From Methanosarcina sp. (GTDB lineage Archaea; Halobacteriota; Methanosarcinia; Methanosarcinales; Methanosarcinaceae), in NCBI GenBank assembly GCA_003164755.1, contig PLUB01000023.1, positions 1-64,000 of the forward strand: a DNA stretch of 64,000 nucleotides, given 5' to 3'. A program made the translations under genes and the position numbers. A model generated the notes under the pieces. That model saw only the letters and a list, made by a program, of their open reading frames with translations. It made no database searches and was not told the DNA's origin. Below, piece by piece: positions 17,658 through 26,869 of this stretch (the first letter of the stretch is position 1; each line of letters starts with the position of its first letter).

Positions 17658-18004
17658 TGAATATTAAAAACAGGTTTTAAGCTACGAATATATTCCAAAT
17701 GGTTTGTATAAGAACTCTATTTTTTTGTACTATAAATGTATTATGTATAATATTATCTTGTTAAAGTCAGTTATAGGATTAGGGCATATCTTGACACCGG
17801 AAATTGACACCGCAAATCAGTAAGGATATAATTAGATTAGTAACAGACGGAACTAAAGAATTATGCAATATTTCATCAAAATTACTCCTGAATTACTTAA
17901 CAAAATTTAATCGAGATAGAAATCAAGCGCAAATCTGTTGATTAATAAATATAGAAACTATAAAATATTCTCAATCAAAACAAATCACAAAATAGTTTAG
18001 GAGA

Positions 18005-18135
18005 TTATGCATAATTTCCGCTTAATAATTCTATAATATTGAACTCTCTAGAGACGCTTATAATAAAATGGAACCAAGATGTATGGATAAAGTTTTTTCC
18101 TTGTGAATTATTGAGGAAAAATTGTAATGGATGAG
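18005..18135. repeat. Dispersed repeat (GCATAATTTC type), copy 2
   Basis: TTATGCATAATTTCCGCTTA ... TTCTATAATATTG ... TTTTTTCCTTGTGAATTATTGAGG, matching 9805-9930. The surrounding 17660-18390 region has no gene signal. Confidence 0.45.
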
Positions 18136-18395
18136 AGTAACTATTCAGAACTACAACAAATTTGAACTATTAGCGACATTTTCCTTTAATTTACATTTCC
18201 CTCTCATATCGCCGGCTAAGTACGTTAATAATGTAAATTTGATATCATGAATAGTGGCAAGAAATCTCTGAATGATCTAATTCACAAAGCTATTTTTTCT
18301 AGATAGTTACGAATTTTCAGGATTGTTTAATGAGCGAAACTCGATTGGATTATTCGAGATACAGGATTCAAAAAGAAAATTATGAGGAGGACCAA

Positions 18396-18431
18396 ATGGA
18401 AATATTTACTTACAATAAAATCCCACTTTGA
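18396..18431 (+). CDS. 11-codon ORF upstream of the UPF0104 gene
   Basis: ATG at 18396 with the strong ribosome binding site GAGGAGG 5 nt upstream, reading MEIFTYNKIPL then TGA. It ends 18 nt before the TTG of the next gene. It is either a translated leader peptide or the N-terminus of a lost gene. The ribosome binding site is the best in the neighbourhood. Confidence 0.4.
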   Translation: MEIFTYNKIPL

Positions 18432-18449
18432 ATCGTGTGAGGTATATTC

Positions 18450-19427
18450 TTGAACATGGGAACCTTGGTAAAAACCATTGCAGTTCTTTTACTGCTAACA
18501 GCAGGGGTGCTTCTGGTCCATACTTACTGGATAGATATCATACCTATTCTGGAAGAAATCTTAAGAACATTCCGGGAAACTCGGATACGTTATGTTATTC
18601 CGGCTGTTTTAGTCTACTTGTTGAGCGTGTACATATTTGCAGTTCGCTGGCAGAAGGTTCTCTTTTGTATTGGTTACAATCTAAAAGCCAGATGTCTTGT
18701 TCCCATTTATTTTGGAGCGATATTCATGAATAACATCACTCCGGCAAATCTGACAGGTGGGGAGCCTCTCAGGATACTTTGGGCCAAAAAACTCTTTGGG
18801 ATAAGCTATACTAACGCTTTCAAAACAATCCTCTTCGAAAGACTGGTTGAAGCAATACCGATTGCATTTTTATTAATTTATGTTCTATATTCATTTCCTT
18901 CTTTAGAGATTAGATTCTTACCCCTGATAAATAGTCTAACATTAAAATCAACTCATCTATTAATATTAGCCTTCCTCACAGCAGGAATGGCAATCTGGTT
19001 TCTCAGAGCAAAGTTTGCTGCCCTCCTTAGAAATCTGCAGAAAAATTGGAAACAGTTTGAAAAATCGTTTACATATGTTTTGCTTCTATCCTCTAGTGTC
19101 TGGACACTTGATATAATCCGTCTTAAATTGGTTGCTTTAGCCCTGAATATTTCTCTCCCCCTAAATCTTATTGTAACAGTTTCAATCCTTTCCTTTCTTC
19201 TAGGACTCCTACCATTAACTCCCGGAGGTATTGGAATAATTGAAGGCGGTCTGATTTCTCTGCTTTTATATTCTGGGTTACCTTTTGCATCTGCAGGCAG
19301 TTTCGTTTTTTTGGAGCGTTTAATTTCTTATGGAGTCAGTAGTGTAATAGGATTTCTGTGCCTATTCTATTATGGAGGATTTAAGATATGGGAAAAATAC
19401 AAAAAAGAAAAATTGACTGATAAATGA
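18450..19427 (+). CDS. UPF0104 / LPG-synthase-TM family membrane protein
   Basis: 325 residues with about eight membrane helices. This family covers the transmembrane flippase half of lysylphosphatidylglycerol synthase and archaeal relatives that may move lipid-linked molecules. Marks seen: YFGAIFMNNITPANLTGGEP (conserved N-x-x-P-x-x-x-G-G-E-P loop), RLVEAIPIAFLLIY, and near the C-terminus LGLLPLTPGGIGIIEGG. The TTG at 18450 is chosen over the ATG two codons later because GTGAGGT lies 7 nt before it. It has no soluble aminoacyltransferase domain. It stands alone after an 11-codon ORF. Confidence 0.85.
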   Translation: MNMGTLVKTIAVLLLLTAGVLLVHTYWIDIIPILEEILRTFRETRIRYVIPAVLVYLLSVYIFAVRWQKVLFCIGYNLKARCLVPIYFGAIFMNNITPANLTGGEPLRILWAKKLFGISYTNAFKTILFERLVEAIPIAFLLIYVLYSFPSLEIRFLPLINSLTLKSTHLLILAFLTAGMAIWFLRAKFAALLRNLQKNWKQFEKSFTYVLLLSSSVWTLDIIRLKLVALALNISLPLNLIVTVSILSFLLGLLPLTPGGIGIIEGGLISLLLYSGLPFASAGSFVFLERLISYGVSSVIGFLCLFYYGGFKIWEKYKKEKLTDK

Positions 19428-19969
19428 GTGGTATTTTACCAAAGTTTGTTGCGATAGAATGCTCATTACAGTCCTTTCTAAACCGTTTCCTTTCCTACTA
19501 CATATACGCTTTCTTGCAAAGAGATATTATGTTTTTCTGAACAAAGTATCATACTCAGAGCCCACTGGTAAGGATCACAAATATCTTTTCACTAGACGTT
19601 TTTGTTTCCTAATACACAACACATCTAAAAAACTCTACCATCGAGACTATATAAAAAGCTATTTTACTCTTCTAGAACTTATTTGAGATTTATATATGTC
19701 AAAATGTATCTAAAAAGGTACAGTAACTACAGTTCCTTAAAATTGAATGTTCCAATAACTCGGAATAGGTAATTTTAAAAGCAGATATATTTCTTTTGTC
19801 CTCATTAAACTATGATAGACAACACAGGTATATTTTTTTAGACTTTTCATATTATAATTTATACATATACAAAATATATCTATATATATACATATTTGGT
19901 ATGGTATTCAGTATAATTGTGATGAAACAAAATTTAATTTGATATCTATGCCTATAGATAATTTTGATA
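19428..19969. other. AT-rich intergenic region
   Basis: No convincing coding or RNA signal. A short frame of 75 codons just after the UPF0104 gene has no start context and no recognisable protein. A run of TATATA around 19860-19900 could be a promoter or simply low complexity. Confidence 0.35.
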
Positions 19970-20905
19970 AACTTCTATGTATTCGAGTATTTGAAAGTTT
20001 AAATTTTTACTGATTTTGGTCTCAAGGAAGAATAAAAATGGTTTTAATCAGTTGGAGACTAACTTGGTAAAATTGATTTCTTAATTGATTGAAAATCTTT
20101 TCGTATCATTTTGAGCTCATGCATTTATCAAGAACAGTTTCAGGAGGCATATATAAAGCTAATACTATCCTGTATTTAAAATATTTGATAACAGTAATTG
20201 ATTATCTTTCTGGCTTCGAAATTGAGAAACAATGTATTGATCGAGTTTTTTTTCAGGAAATTTTTTGGTTTTCTTGAGTACATACAAAAAAATACCATAA
20301 TCTGATCATTCACTAAAAGAATTATTGATAACTGCAAGGAACTGAAATTTTGGGACAGTTGCAAAGATAACCTGATTGTCTCAGTTTGAAAATAAAAAGT
20401 GAATGATCCATGACATAATTTTATCCATTCAGACAATGATATACAAAAGTGGATAAATCTCTAGAAAATGAAACAAAAACAAGGAAAAAGCAAAGATGAA
20501 ATCTAAACGACAAAGGACAGTAAGTCACACTTTGGATACAAACTTCATATCATAATAGACAGAGATTATGAGATGATCAAATGATTCAAAACAACGACTT
20601 CATCACTTCCTGCTTCTCAGGTTGATTTATCAGAAAAAAATGAAATAGTTCCCAGATGCAGAGGATACTTTGAAGCAAAATCAAAAGGTTATAATATAAC
20701 AATGAAAAGAACAGTAAAAGAATATCCTCTGTAAATAGAGGATCTATTGAGAGACAAGAGGATTAAGCTCAAAAAACTCCAGGCGGAAGAGTCTACACAG
20801 TAACTAAAAAGATATCCAAAGCAGGGAAAAAAAGTCTTACTACTAATGTTCAAGGGGTGGATCGAAAAATGTTGTGTACATATTTTTGTAGTAATCTCTT
20901 AATTA
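19970..20905 (+). mobile_element. Degenerate IS5-like element, copy at 20 kb
   Basis: Collinear with the copies at 35742 and 48528. Recognisable pieces in changing frames: LIDWKSF/LIDWKIF near 20080, LERQCIDRVFFQEIFWFS at 20215-20275, VDLSEKNEIVPRC near 20620-20655, AKSKGYNITMKR near 20680, and the C-terminal VKMLCTYFCSNLL at 20865. These are typical of an IS5-superfamily DDE transposase. Many stops; no intact transposase. Confidence 0.7.
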
Positions 20906-20929
20906 TAAGGCGATCGAAATACTCTCTAA

Positions 20930-21292
20930 TTATTTACCCAAATAAGTTTTTATTCCTACTAAAATTAAAAATATTCCAAAAGCTTTTTTCATCACATCTA
21001 ATGGTAAGTTATTTGCGAATTGCGCTCCAAACTTTGCACAAATGATCATAGCTATACAAATAATTATGCCTGCATACAAATCAGCATTGCCTTTTTTATA
21101 GTATTCAAAAAGTGCAAGTATGCCAACTGGTGGAAGCAATGCAACTAGATAAGTTCCCTGAGCTTTTAATTGAGAAAATCCTATATAATATACTAACGCT
21201 GGAATAATAATTGTCCCTCCCCAAATCCCAAAGAAGCCACTAAAAATACCTGCGATAATACCAATAATTAAATAAATTATTAAATCTATCAT
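20930..21292 (-). CDS. Half-length TauE/SafE (TSUP) membrane protein
   Basis: Sulfite/sulfonate exporter-type membrane protein. Only 120 residues, four helices, whereas full-length members have two such repeats (~250 residues). The N-terminal signature GIIAGIFSGFFGIWGGTIII (G-x-x-S-G-x-x-G-x-G-G) is present, and the C-terminal part PLDVMKKAFGIFLILVGIKT is the usual end of one repeat. The frame is clean with GTGAGGA before the ATG, so it may act as a homodimer. Substrate cannot be told. Confidence 0.8.
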   Translation of the reverse strand: MIDLIIYLIIGIIAGIFSGFFGIWGGTIIIPALVYYIGFSQLKAQGTYLVALLPPVGILALFEYYKKGNADLYAGIIICIAMIICAKFGAQFANNLPLDVMKKAFGIFLILVGIKTYLGK

Positions 21293-21544
21293 AAATCCTC
21301 ACACTGTAAATATAATTTATAACGACGTGTCTAATGTTTTAGGATTACTTTATTTAGAACTTTTCTAGCCTCTGTTTTTATAATTAAGTAAAAAATGCTG
21401 CCATCAATAAAAATCTAAAAATATTGAAGATTATTTTTGTTACCTTATTTTTAACACAGTATTTAATATTTATCCCATTATCAATATCAATCTGTCAAAT
21501 TCAACATCAAAAGTTAAATCAGAGAAATGATTTTAACACAAACT

Positions 21545-21960
21545 TTTTTTTAAACTTATTAGCGAGAACCAAGCAATAGCTATTGAAACTCTGAATGTTA
21601 AAGGCATAATTAAGATTCATCATTTAGCATAGGCTATAGGTGATCCGGCATGGAGTAGTTTTGTAACAAAATTAGAATATAAATCAGAATGTTCAGGAAA
21701 AAACATTCTTATGACAGGTAAATTTGAACCATCGTATAAGATCTGTCATATTTATAGATACCAAACTCTGATCTAACACTAAAATATCGAGAATGGAAAT
21801 GTCCTTATTGAAGACAAAACATGATAGCGAACTTAATGCTGTAATTGACATCATAAAATTCGCTTTCATTGATCAAAATCTAATTATAATCTGACACCCG
21901 TGAAATTCGGGGGATGAGCCTGGGGTCTTGTTCTCAAAAGATGTTATGTTTTAATTTATG
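21545..21960 (+). mobile_element. IS605-type TnpB remnant with right end
   Basis: In broken frames: ENQAIAIETLNVKGIIKIHH, AIGDPAWSSFVTKLEYKSE, and near 21830 a form of the RuvC C-terminal 'DxxAAxNI' segment (LNAVIDIIKFAFIDQNL). The zinc-finger part is damaged. After the stop, GACACCCGTGAAATTCGGGGGATGAGCCTGGGG (21893-21925) is the hairpin-bearing right end of such elements, which in live copies also lies in the guide RNA. TnpA is absent. The element is dead. Confidence 0.7.
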
Positions 21961-22074
21961 CTTCAAACAGTTTGGGGTTTAATATTTATCTTAAGACTTA
22001 TGCATCAGAGGAGAATATCATGTACAAAAGACGTTGTTATCAAATTTACTTTTTAAATAATTAAACCGACATTT

Positions 22075-22205
22075 CAAAGATGTACACATATGTAGAATTT
22101 GTTTGCCTATTTTCCATTATTGCTTATTGAAAGTTAGATTAATTTTTAAGCTACTGTCATGTTGAGGAAATAATTGCGTTCTTATGTACCTCTGCTGGAA
22201 GTGAG
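22075..22205 (-). repeat. Mobile short repeat (GATGTACA family), copy 2
   Basis: Inverted relative to the 17.5-kb copy: AAAGATGTACACATATGTAG at the left, CCATTATTGCTTATTGAAAGT and TTAATTTTTAAGCTACTGTCA inside, TTATGTACCTCTGCTGGAA at the right. Imperfect terminal inverted repeats. Confidence 0.65.
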
Positions 22206-22620
22206 AATAACAGTTATCTTAGAAGTTTCGATCTACGTAGCAATTTGCGGGTATTCGATGGGAATAAATTATAAATTTTATTACTTATATGTATTTATAA
22301 ATCAGTAGTGCATTTTTTGCAGCACTTTGTTAAATAGTTTTAGTCAAATGCGTCGGTTTAAATAAATATATATACTATCAAAACACTAGTATTTATCTGA
22401 ATAATATAGGTATATACTTATTTATGCTAATTATTTTATCAAATATGGGGGAGTAAACTAATTTCAGGTAAACTGGCCAACAAATACTCATGGGCTAATA
22501 TAACTTATTCCATAGCATTTTCAGCGCTTTGAAGCTTCAGCAAAAAACAGTTCCAGCTTCAACATATTGAGCATGGTAATAAAAAGCGAAATGTTTGTAG
22601 ATGTAGATAAAACCGACTCT

Positions 22621-22797
22621 CTATATAATTATTAAATCAGGGTTAAAGACTTTGAGTTTCGCACTATAAAAATGATTCCGGACAGTTTCGAATTCGGTAT
22701 CCTTATTTTTAGAGATATGGAGTTCAACAAGCTCTGTTTTGATATCATAGCCATTTGCATGATCCTTGGAATAGGTAATCTTTACCTGAAAATCCAT
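22621..22797 (-). CDS. 58-codon protein-like frame, probably the end of a lost gene
   Basis: Minus-strand frame MDFQVKITYSKDHANGYDIK...ELVELHISKNKDTEFETV, then RNHFYSAKLKVFNPDLIII and stop. The alternation of charged and hydrophobic residues suggests a beta-rich domain. CAGGAG abuts the ATG. I do not recognise it. It may be a small gene or a C-terminal fragment. Otherwise 22206-23056 shows no gene. Confidence 0.35.
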   Translation of the reverse strand: MDFQVKITYSKDHANGYDIKTELVELHISKNKDTEFETVRNHFYSAKLKVFNPDLIII

Positions 22798-23056
22798 CTC
22801 CTGCTAACCTTAGCTATGTTAAGAGGTATGCAGTTCAGTTCCCCATGCGCTGGGTAATGTTGATTGTTTTTGAGGGTTCAAGCTTTTGTAGAAAGATAAC
22901 CATACTAAGACCACTTAAAGATGTTAATATCAATAGCTGTCATTATTTTTCCCACTCTCTCATAAATTATCCAAATATTCTATTGTGATGGAACATGAAA
23001 AGCAAATTCTTAAAAATTTTATAATTAATACTTAATGGTAATTGGGGGGATATATT

Positions 23057-23998
23057 ATGGAGACTCAAATAATATTAGTTACTGGTGGAGCAGGTTTCAT
23101 AGGTACAAATCTCGTCAATGAATTAGAAACTAGAGGTCACGAAGTAATCGCAGCTGATATCTATAACACTAGACGTGAGAATTATATTAGGGCTGATGTC
23201 AGAAATTATAGACAGCTTGAACGAATTTTAGAGCAATCAAAATTCAATTACGTATACCATTTAGCTGCTGAATATGGTAGATGGAATGGAGAGGATTACT
23301 ATGAAAATCTCTGGCAGACTAATATGATAGGTACCAAAAATATGATTCGCCTTCAAGAAAAACTGAAATTTCGCATGATTTTCTATTCAAGCGCCGAGGT
23401 GTATGGTGATTATGAGGGTGTCATGACAGAAGATGTAATGAAAAAAAATCCCATTAAAGATACCTATCAGATGAATGATTACGCTATCACTAAATGGGCT
23501 GGAGAACTCATGTGCATGAATTCTGCAAAGATGTTCGGGACAGAAACTGTTCGGGTTCGTCCTGTAAACTGTTACGGCCCCCATGAGCATTACACACCAT
23601 ATAGAGGTTTTATTCCCAAATTTATCTACCTTGCTCTTCATAATAAACAATATACTGTTTTTAAAGCTCATAAAAGGATAATTGACTTTGTTGAAGATTC
23701 TTGTCACACCTGGGCAAATATTATTGATAATTTTATCCCCGGAGAGGTCTACAATGTAGCTGGAAGGTCTGAATGGGAAAAAGATATTAAAGAATATTCA
23801 GATCTGGTGTTGAAATTCGTGGGCGTGGACGATTCACTAGTCACTTATGAAGAAGCAGAAGCTTTTACAACAAAAGTAAAAACTATTGATTGTTCAAAAG
23901 CAAGCAAAGATCTTAAACATAATCCTAAAGTATCTCCAGAAGATGGAATACGTAGGACAGTAGATTGGATGAAAAAACACTATCTTGTGGGTGAATAA
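23057..23998 (+). CDS. NAD-dependent epimerase/dehydratase (extended SDR), first
   Basis: Nucleotide-sugar modifying enzyme of 313 residues. The NAD-binding motif TGGAGFIG lies near the start, YHLAAEYGRW gives the usual 'LAA' loop, SSAEVYG supplies the Ser, and YAITKWAGE the catalytic Tyr-Lys pair. The ATG at 23057 is chosen because GGGGGGAT precedes it; the frame is open a few codons further upstream to a TTG inside that site. It overlaps the ribosome binding site of the next SDR gene, so these two and the glycosyltransferase at 25010 form one operon. The substrate (for example a UDP- or dTDP-sugar) cannot be fixed from sequence alone. Confidence 0.88.
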   Translation: METQIILVTGGAGFIGTNLVNELETRGHEVIAADIYNTRRENYIRADVRNYRQLERILEQSKFNYVYHLAAEYGRWNGEDYYENLWQTNMIGTKNMIRLQEKLKFRMIFYSSAEVYGDYEGVMTEDVMKKNPIKDTYQMNDYAITKWAGELMCMNSAKMFGTETVRVRPVNCYGPHEHYTPYRGFIPKFIYLALHNKQYTVFKAHKRIIDFVEDSCHTWANIIDNFIPGEVYNVAGRSEWEKDIKEYSDLVLKFVGVDDSLVTYEEAEAFTTKVKTIDCSKASKDLKHNPKVSPEDGIRRTVDWMKKHYLVGE

Positions 23999-23999
23999 A

Positions 24000-24998
24000 T
24001 TGAGAGATTATACAAATGATTATGAAGAGAAAAATATACTAGTTACTGGTGGAGCTGGTGCAATTGGTGGAAACCTCTGCCGTAAACTCTCTGAGATGAA
24101 TGCACAAAAAGTTATCATATTAGATAATCTCTCATCTTCTTATGAATGGAATATACCGAAGGCAGATAATATTGTTTTTGTTAAAGGGAGTATTTTGAAT
24201 GATGAAATGCTCAAGCGTGTCTTCAAGGAAAAGCCTGATTATGTCTTCCATCTAGCTGCTCATTTTGCAAACCAGAATTCAGTAGATAATCCTGAAAGAG
24301 ATCTAATGATCAATGGTATCGGGATTCTTAAAGTTCTCCAGTACTCTCAACTTGTTGAATTAAAGCGTTTTGTTTATTCTTCATCAGGATGCGGAGTATA
24401 TGGGCTTGATTCTAAAATGCCATTTGAAGAACATGATATTTCAATCAGTCTTCATACACCTTACCAGGTAACTAAACTTCTTGGTGAACTTTATACCAAT
24501 TACTTCCATAATCTTTATGCCATGCCAATTACAAACGCCCGTTTCTTCAATTCCTATGGACCAGGGGAGGTCCCGGGAAAATATCGGAATGTAATCCCCA
24601 ACTTTTTCTATTGGGCGATGAAAGGAATCCCGCTCCCAATTACCGGTAAAGGCACTGAAACAAGAGACTGGACCTATGTGGGTGATATTGTCAATGGGTT
24701 AGTTGCTATGGGTGTAGAAGAAAAAGCTATCGGTGAAGCTTTCAATCTTGGATCTGGTACTGATCACCAGGTCATTGAAATGGCAACTATTGTCAACGAG
24801 TTGACGAATAATGAAGCTGCGGTCACTTTCAAAGAACGCAGAGATTGGGATGTAAAGACGAAGCTTCTGTCCTGTGTGGATAAAGCAAATAGAGTACTTG
24901 GTTACAAACCTCAGATGAAATTTGAAGATGGTTTAAAGAATGTCCACTCCTGGTTTAAAGAAAACTGGGTAAATATTGATAAGAGTGCCGAATTCTGA
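24000..24998 (+). CDS. NAD-dependent epimerase/dehydratase (extended SDR), second
   Basis: 332 residues, similar to UDP-glucose 4-epimerase and dTDP-glucose dehydratase families. NAD motif TGGAGAIGGN, LAAHFANQNSVDNPERD (typical of these enzymes), SSSGCGVYG, catalytic YQVTKLLGE, and the sugar-binding RFFNSYGPGE and GTETRDWTYVGD segments. The TTG at 24000 is preferred: GGGTGA overlapping the stop of the previous gene lies 5-6 nt upstream. The frame is open back to 23985, with GTG and TTG alternatives. Likely acts in sequence with the first SDR to make an activated sugar for the cluster. Confidence 0.88.
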   Translation: MRDYTNDYEEKNILVTGGAGAIGGNLCRKLSEMNAQKVIILDNLSSSYEWNIPKADNIVFVKGSILNDEMLKRVFKEKPDYVFHLAAHFANQNSVDNPERDLMINGIGILKVLQYSQLVELKRFVYSSSGCGVYGLDSKMPFEEHDISISLHTPYQVTKLLGELYTNYFHNLYAMPITNARFFNSYGPGEVPGKYRNVIPNFFYWAMKGIPLPITGKGTETRDWTYVGDIVNGLVAMGVEEKAIGEAFNLGSGTDHQVIEMATIVNELTNNEAAVTFKERRDWDVKTKLLSCVDKANRVLGYKPQMKFEDGLKNVHSWFKENWVNIDKSAEF

Positions 24999-25009
24999 CG
25001 TGATGCTTA

Positions 25010-26221
25010 ATGAAAATCTTACTACTGCAGGAAACAGATTGGATTAAAAGAGGGCCTCATCAACAGCATCATCTAATGGATAGAATGGCTTTGAGGGGTC
25101 ATCAAATAAGAGTAATTGACTATGAGTATCTGTGGAAAGAGGATCATAAAGATAGAAAAATATTCACTGGTCGGAAGGAAATCAAAGGAGCTTATAAGAT
25201 ATTCAAGGAAGCAGACATTACTCTCATCAGACCAGGGATGATTAAACTGCCTATACTTGATATGGCATCTATCCTCTATTTTCACGAAAAAGAAATTAAA
25301 AGACAAATTATGGAGTTCAAACCGGAAGTCATAATATCATTTGGCATTCTCAATGCGTATCTTGGTATGAAACAGGCTAAAAAACACAATATTCCTTTTG
25401 TGTACTACCTCATAGATCATTTGCATACACTACTTCCAAGCAAACTTAAAAAGAATACTGCAAAACAATTTGAAAAACAGACAATTAGAGGCTCAGATAG
25501 GATATTTGTCATTAATCAAGGATTGAAAGACTATGCTGTGGAAATGGACGGAGACGTCAATAAGATCTCAGTAATACCTGCAGGCGTAGATTTTGAGAAA
25601 TTCAATCCGCAAACTGACGGTTCATCAATCAGAGAAAAATATGGGATTAAAAAAAATGATATCCTATTATTCTTCATGGGATGGATATATGATTTCTCTG
25701 GGATGAAAGAGGTCGCAGAAAGTCTTTCTAGCACTGACAACGAAAATATTAAACTAATGATAGTTGGAGAAGGGGACCTCTACAAACTTTTAAGCAAAAT
25801 GAAATCTGAAAACAATCTTAATAAAAAATTGATACTAACAGGAAAAATCCCATTTGAAGAAGTTCCCAAACATATTGCCTCCGCTGATATATGCCTTTTG
25901 CCAGCTTATAAAAACGAAATTATGATGAATATAGTCCCGATTAAAATATACGAATATATGGCCATGGGAAAACCTGTAATAGCCACAAATCTTCCTGGAC
26001 TAAAAAAGGAATTTGGTAATAACAATGGGGTCGTATATATCGAGAATCCTGAGCAGACTTTGGAAAAAGCAATTTATCTCTCTGAAAATTATATGATAAA
26101 GTCTGAAGGTAATAAAGCTAGTTTGTGCTCGCGGGATCAAGATTGGAATAAAATAACGAATGAATTTGAAAGTATATTAAAAAATTTTCTCAAAAAAAAT
26201 GTATCCGTGATTGGAAATTAA
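25010..26221 (+). CDS. GT4-family glycosyltransferase, first
   Basis: 403-residue GT-B fold enzyme, retaining. The N-terminal domain has GPHQQHHLMDRMALRGHQ (acceptor side). IPAGVDFEKFNP lies at the domain junction. The donor-site segment is VPIKIYEYMAMGKPVIATNLPG with the conserved E-x7-E-like spacing. GTGATG lies before the ATG, 12 nt after the second SDR. Expected to add a sugar to a lipid- or protein-linked glycan. No membrane helix. Confidence 0.87.
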   Translation: MKILLLQETDWIKRGPHQQHHLMDRMALRGHQIRVIDYEYLWKEDHKDRKIFTGRKEIKGAYKIFKEADITLIRPGMIKLPILDMASILYFHEKEIKRQIMEFKPEVIISFGILNAYLGMKQAKKHNIPFVYYLIDHLHTLLPSKLKKNTAKQFEKQTIRGSDRIFVINQGLKDYAVEMDGDVNKISVIPAGVDFEKFNPQTDGSSIREKYGIKKNDILLFFMGWIYDFSGMKEVAESLSSTDNENIKLMIVGEGDLYKLLSKMKSENNLNKKLILTGKIPFEEVPKHIASADICLLPAYKNEIMMNIVPIKIYEYMAMGKPVIATNLPGLKKEFGNNNGVVYIENPEQTLEKAIYLSENYMIKSEGNKASLCSRDQDWNKITNEFESILKNFLKKNVSVIGN

Positions 26222-26869
26222 ATGAATAAATAAACGAAGATCAGAATTTGTAAGCTGAAGAAACAAGCATACATTAGTTGTAAGTCACCAGTTGATAAAT
26301 TGTAAATTAAGGAATTTTGATAAATCTTTGATTTTCAAGAATCATTTATGAGCATATGAAGAAATTTAGGGGTTTATTGAAGCACTATATATTTATCTAC
26401 GCTGTTAAGCTAAGAACTCGATAATATTAACTCTAATGGTCTAAAAAATAAGTTTTACTACAATGTATATATCTAAATTCAATTTTGTACTTCAAATCCT
26501 AAGTCCTAATTTAATAATAATTTATCTCGGAAGTTACTTGGAGTTTCATTTGCTACTACTTTGCTTTATCCAGGAAGTATTTTATCATTAACTAAGTTGG
26601 TGAGATGCTTAATTACGAAGCCTACTGAGTAAAAAAATAATATGAACCATTGTTCAAAAGAAAAACGGACAAAATAGCTTAATTATATATGAAATCCGAA
26701 AATTTAAGCTTGTTTATTTTAGTAGATATCTAAACAAGGTTTAATTATTCATTCTGGAACGAAGTCAATAAACATATCTGATATGATACATAGTTCAAAA
26801 TAGATATAAGTGTTCATATAGATTAGTAATATTATTTCAATTACAAAAGTGTTGATGGTCTGATGATCT
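26222..26869. other. Intergenic region within the polysaccharide cluster
   Basis: 650 bp without genes. Contains palindromic repeat copy 5 (26311-26382). An A/T-rich promoter-like region lies before the next glycosyltransferase (about 26790-26840), so that gene is probably transcribed separately. Confidence 0.4.
26311..26382. repeat. ~90-bp palindromic repeat, copy 5
   Basis: GGAATTTTGATAAATCTTTGATTTTC ... AATCATTTATGAGCATATG ... AAGAAATTTAGGGGTTTATTGAAG. Closely matches the right half of the copies at 30951 and 50812. It lies 90 bp downstream of the glycosyltransferase stop. Confidence 0.7.

Noticed and set aside
22672-22857. 61-codon plus-strand ORF
   Set aside because: The opposite strand (22621-22797) reads better as protein, so this is more likely its shadow.
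23387-23707. 106-codon minus-strand ORF inside the first SDR gene
   Set aside because: Antisense shadow of a clear enzyme-coding sequence.
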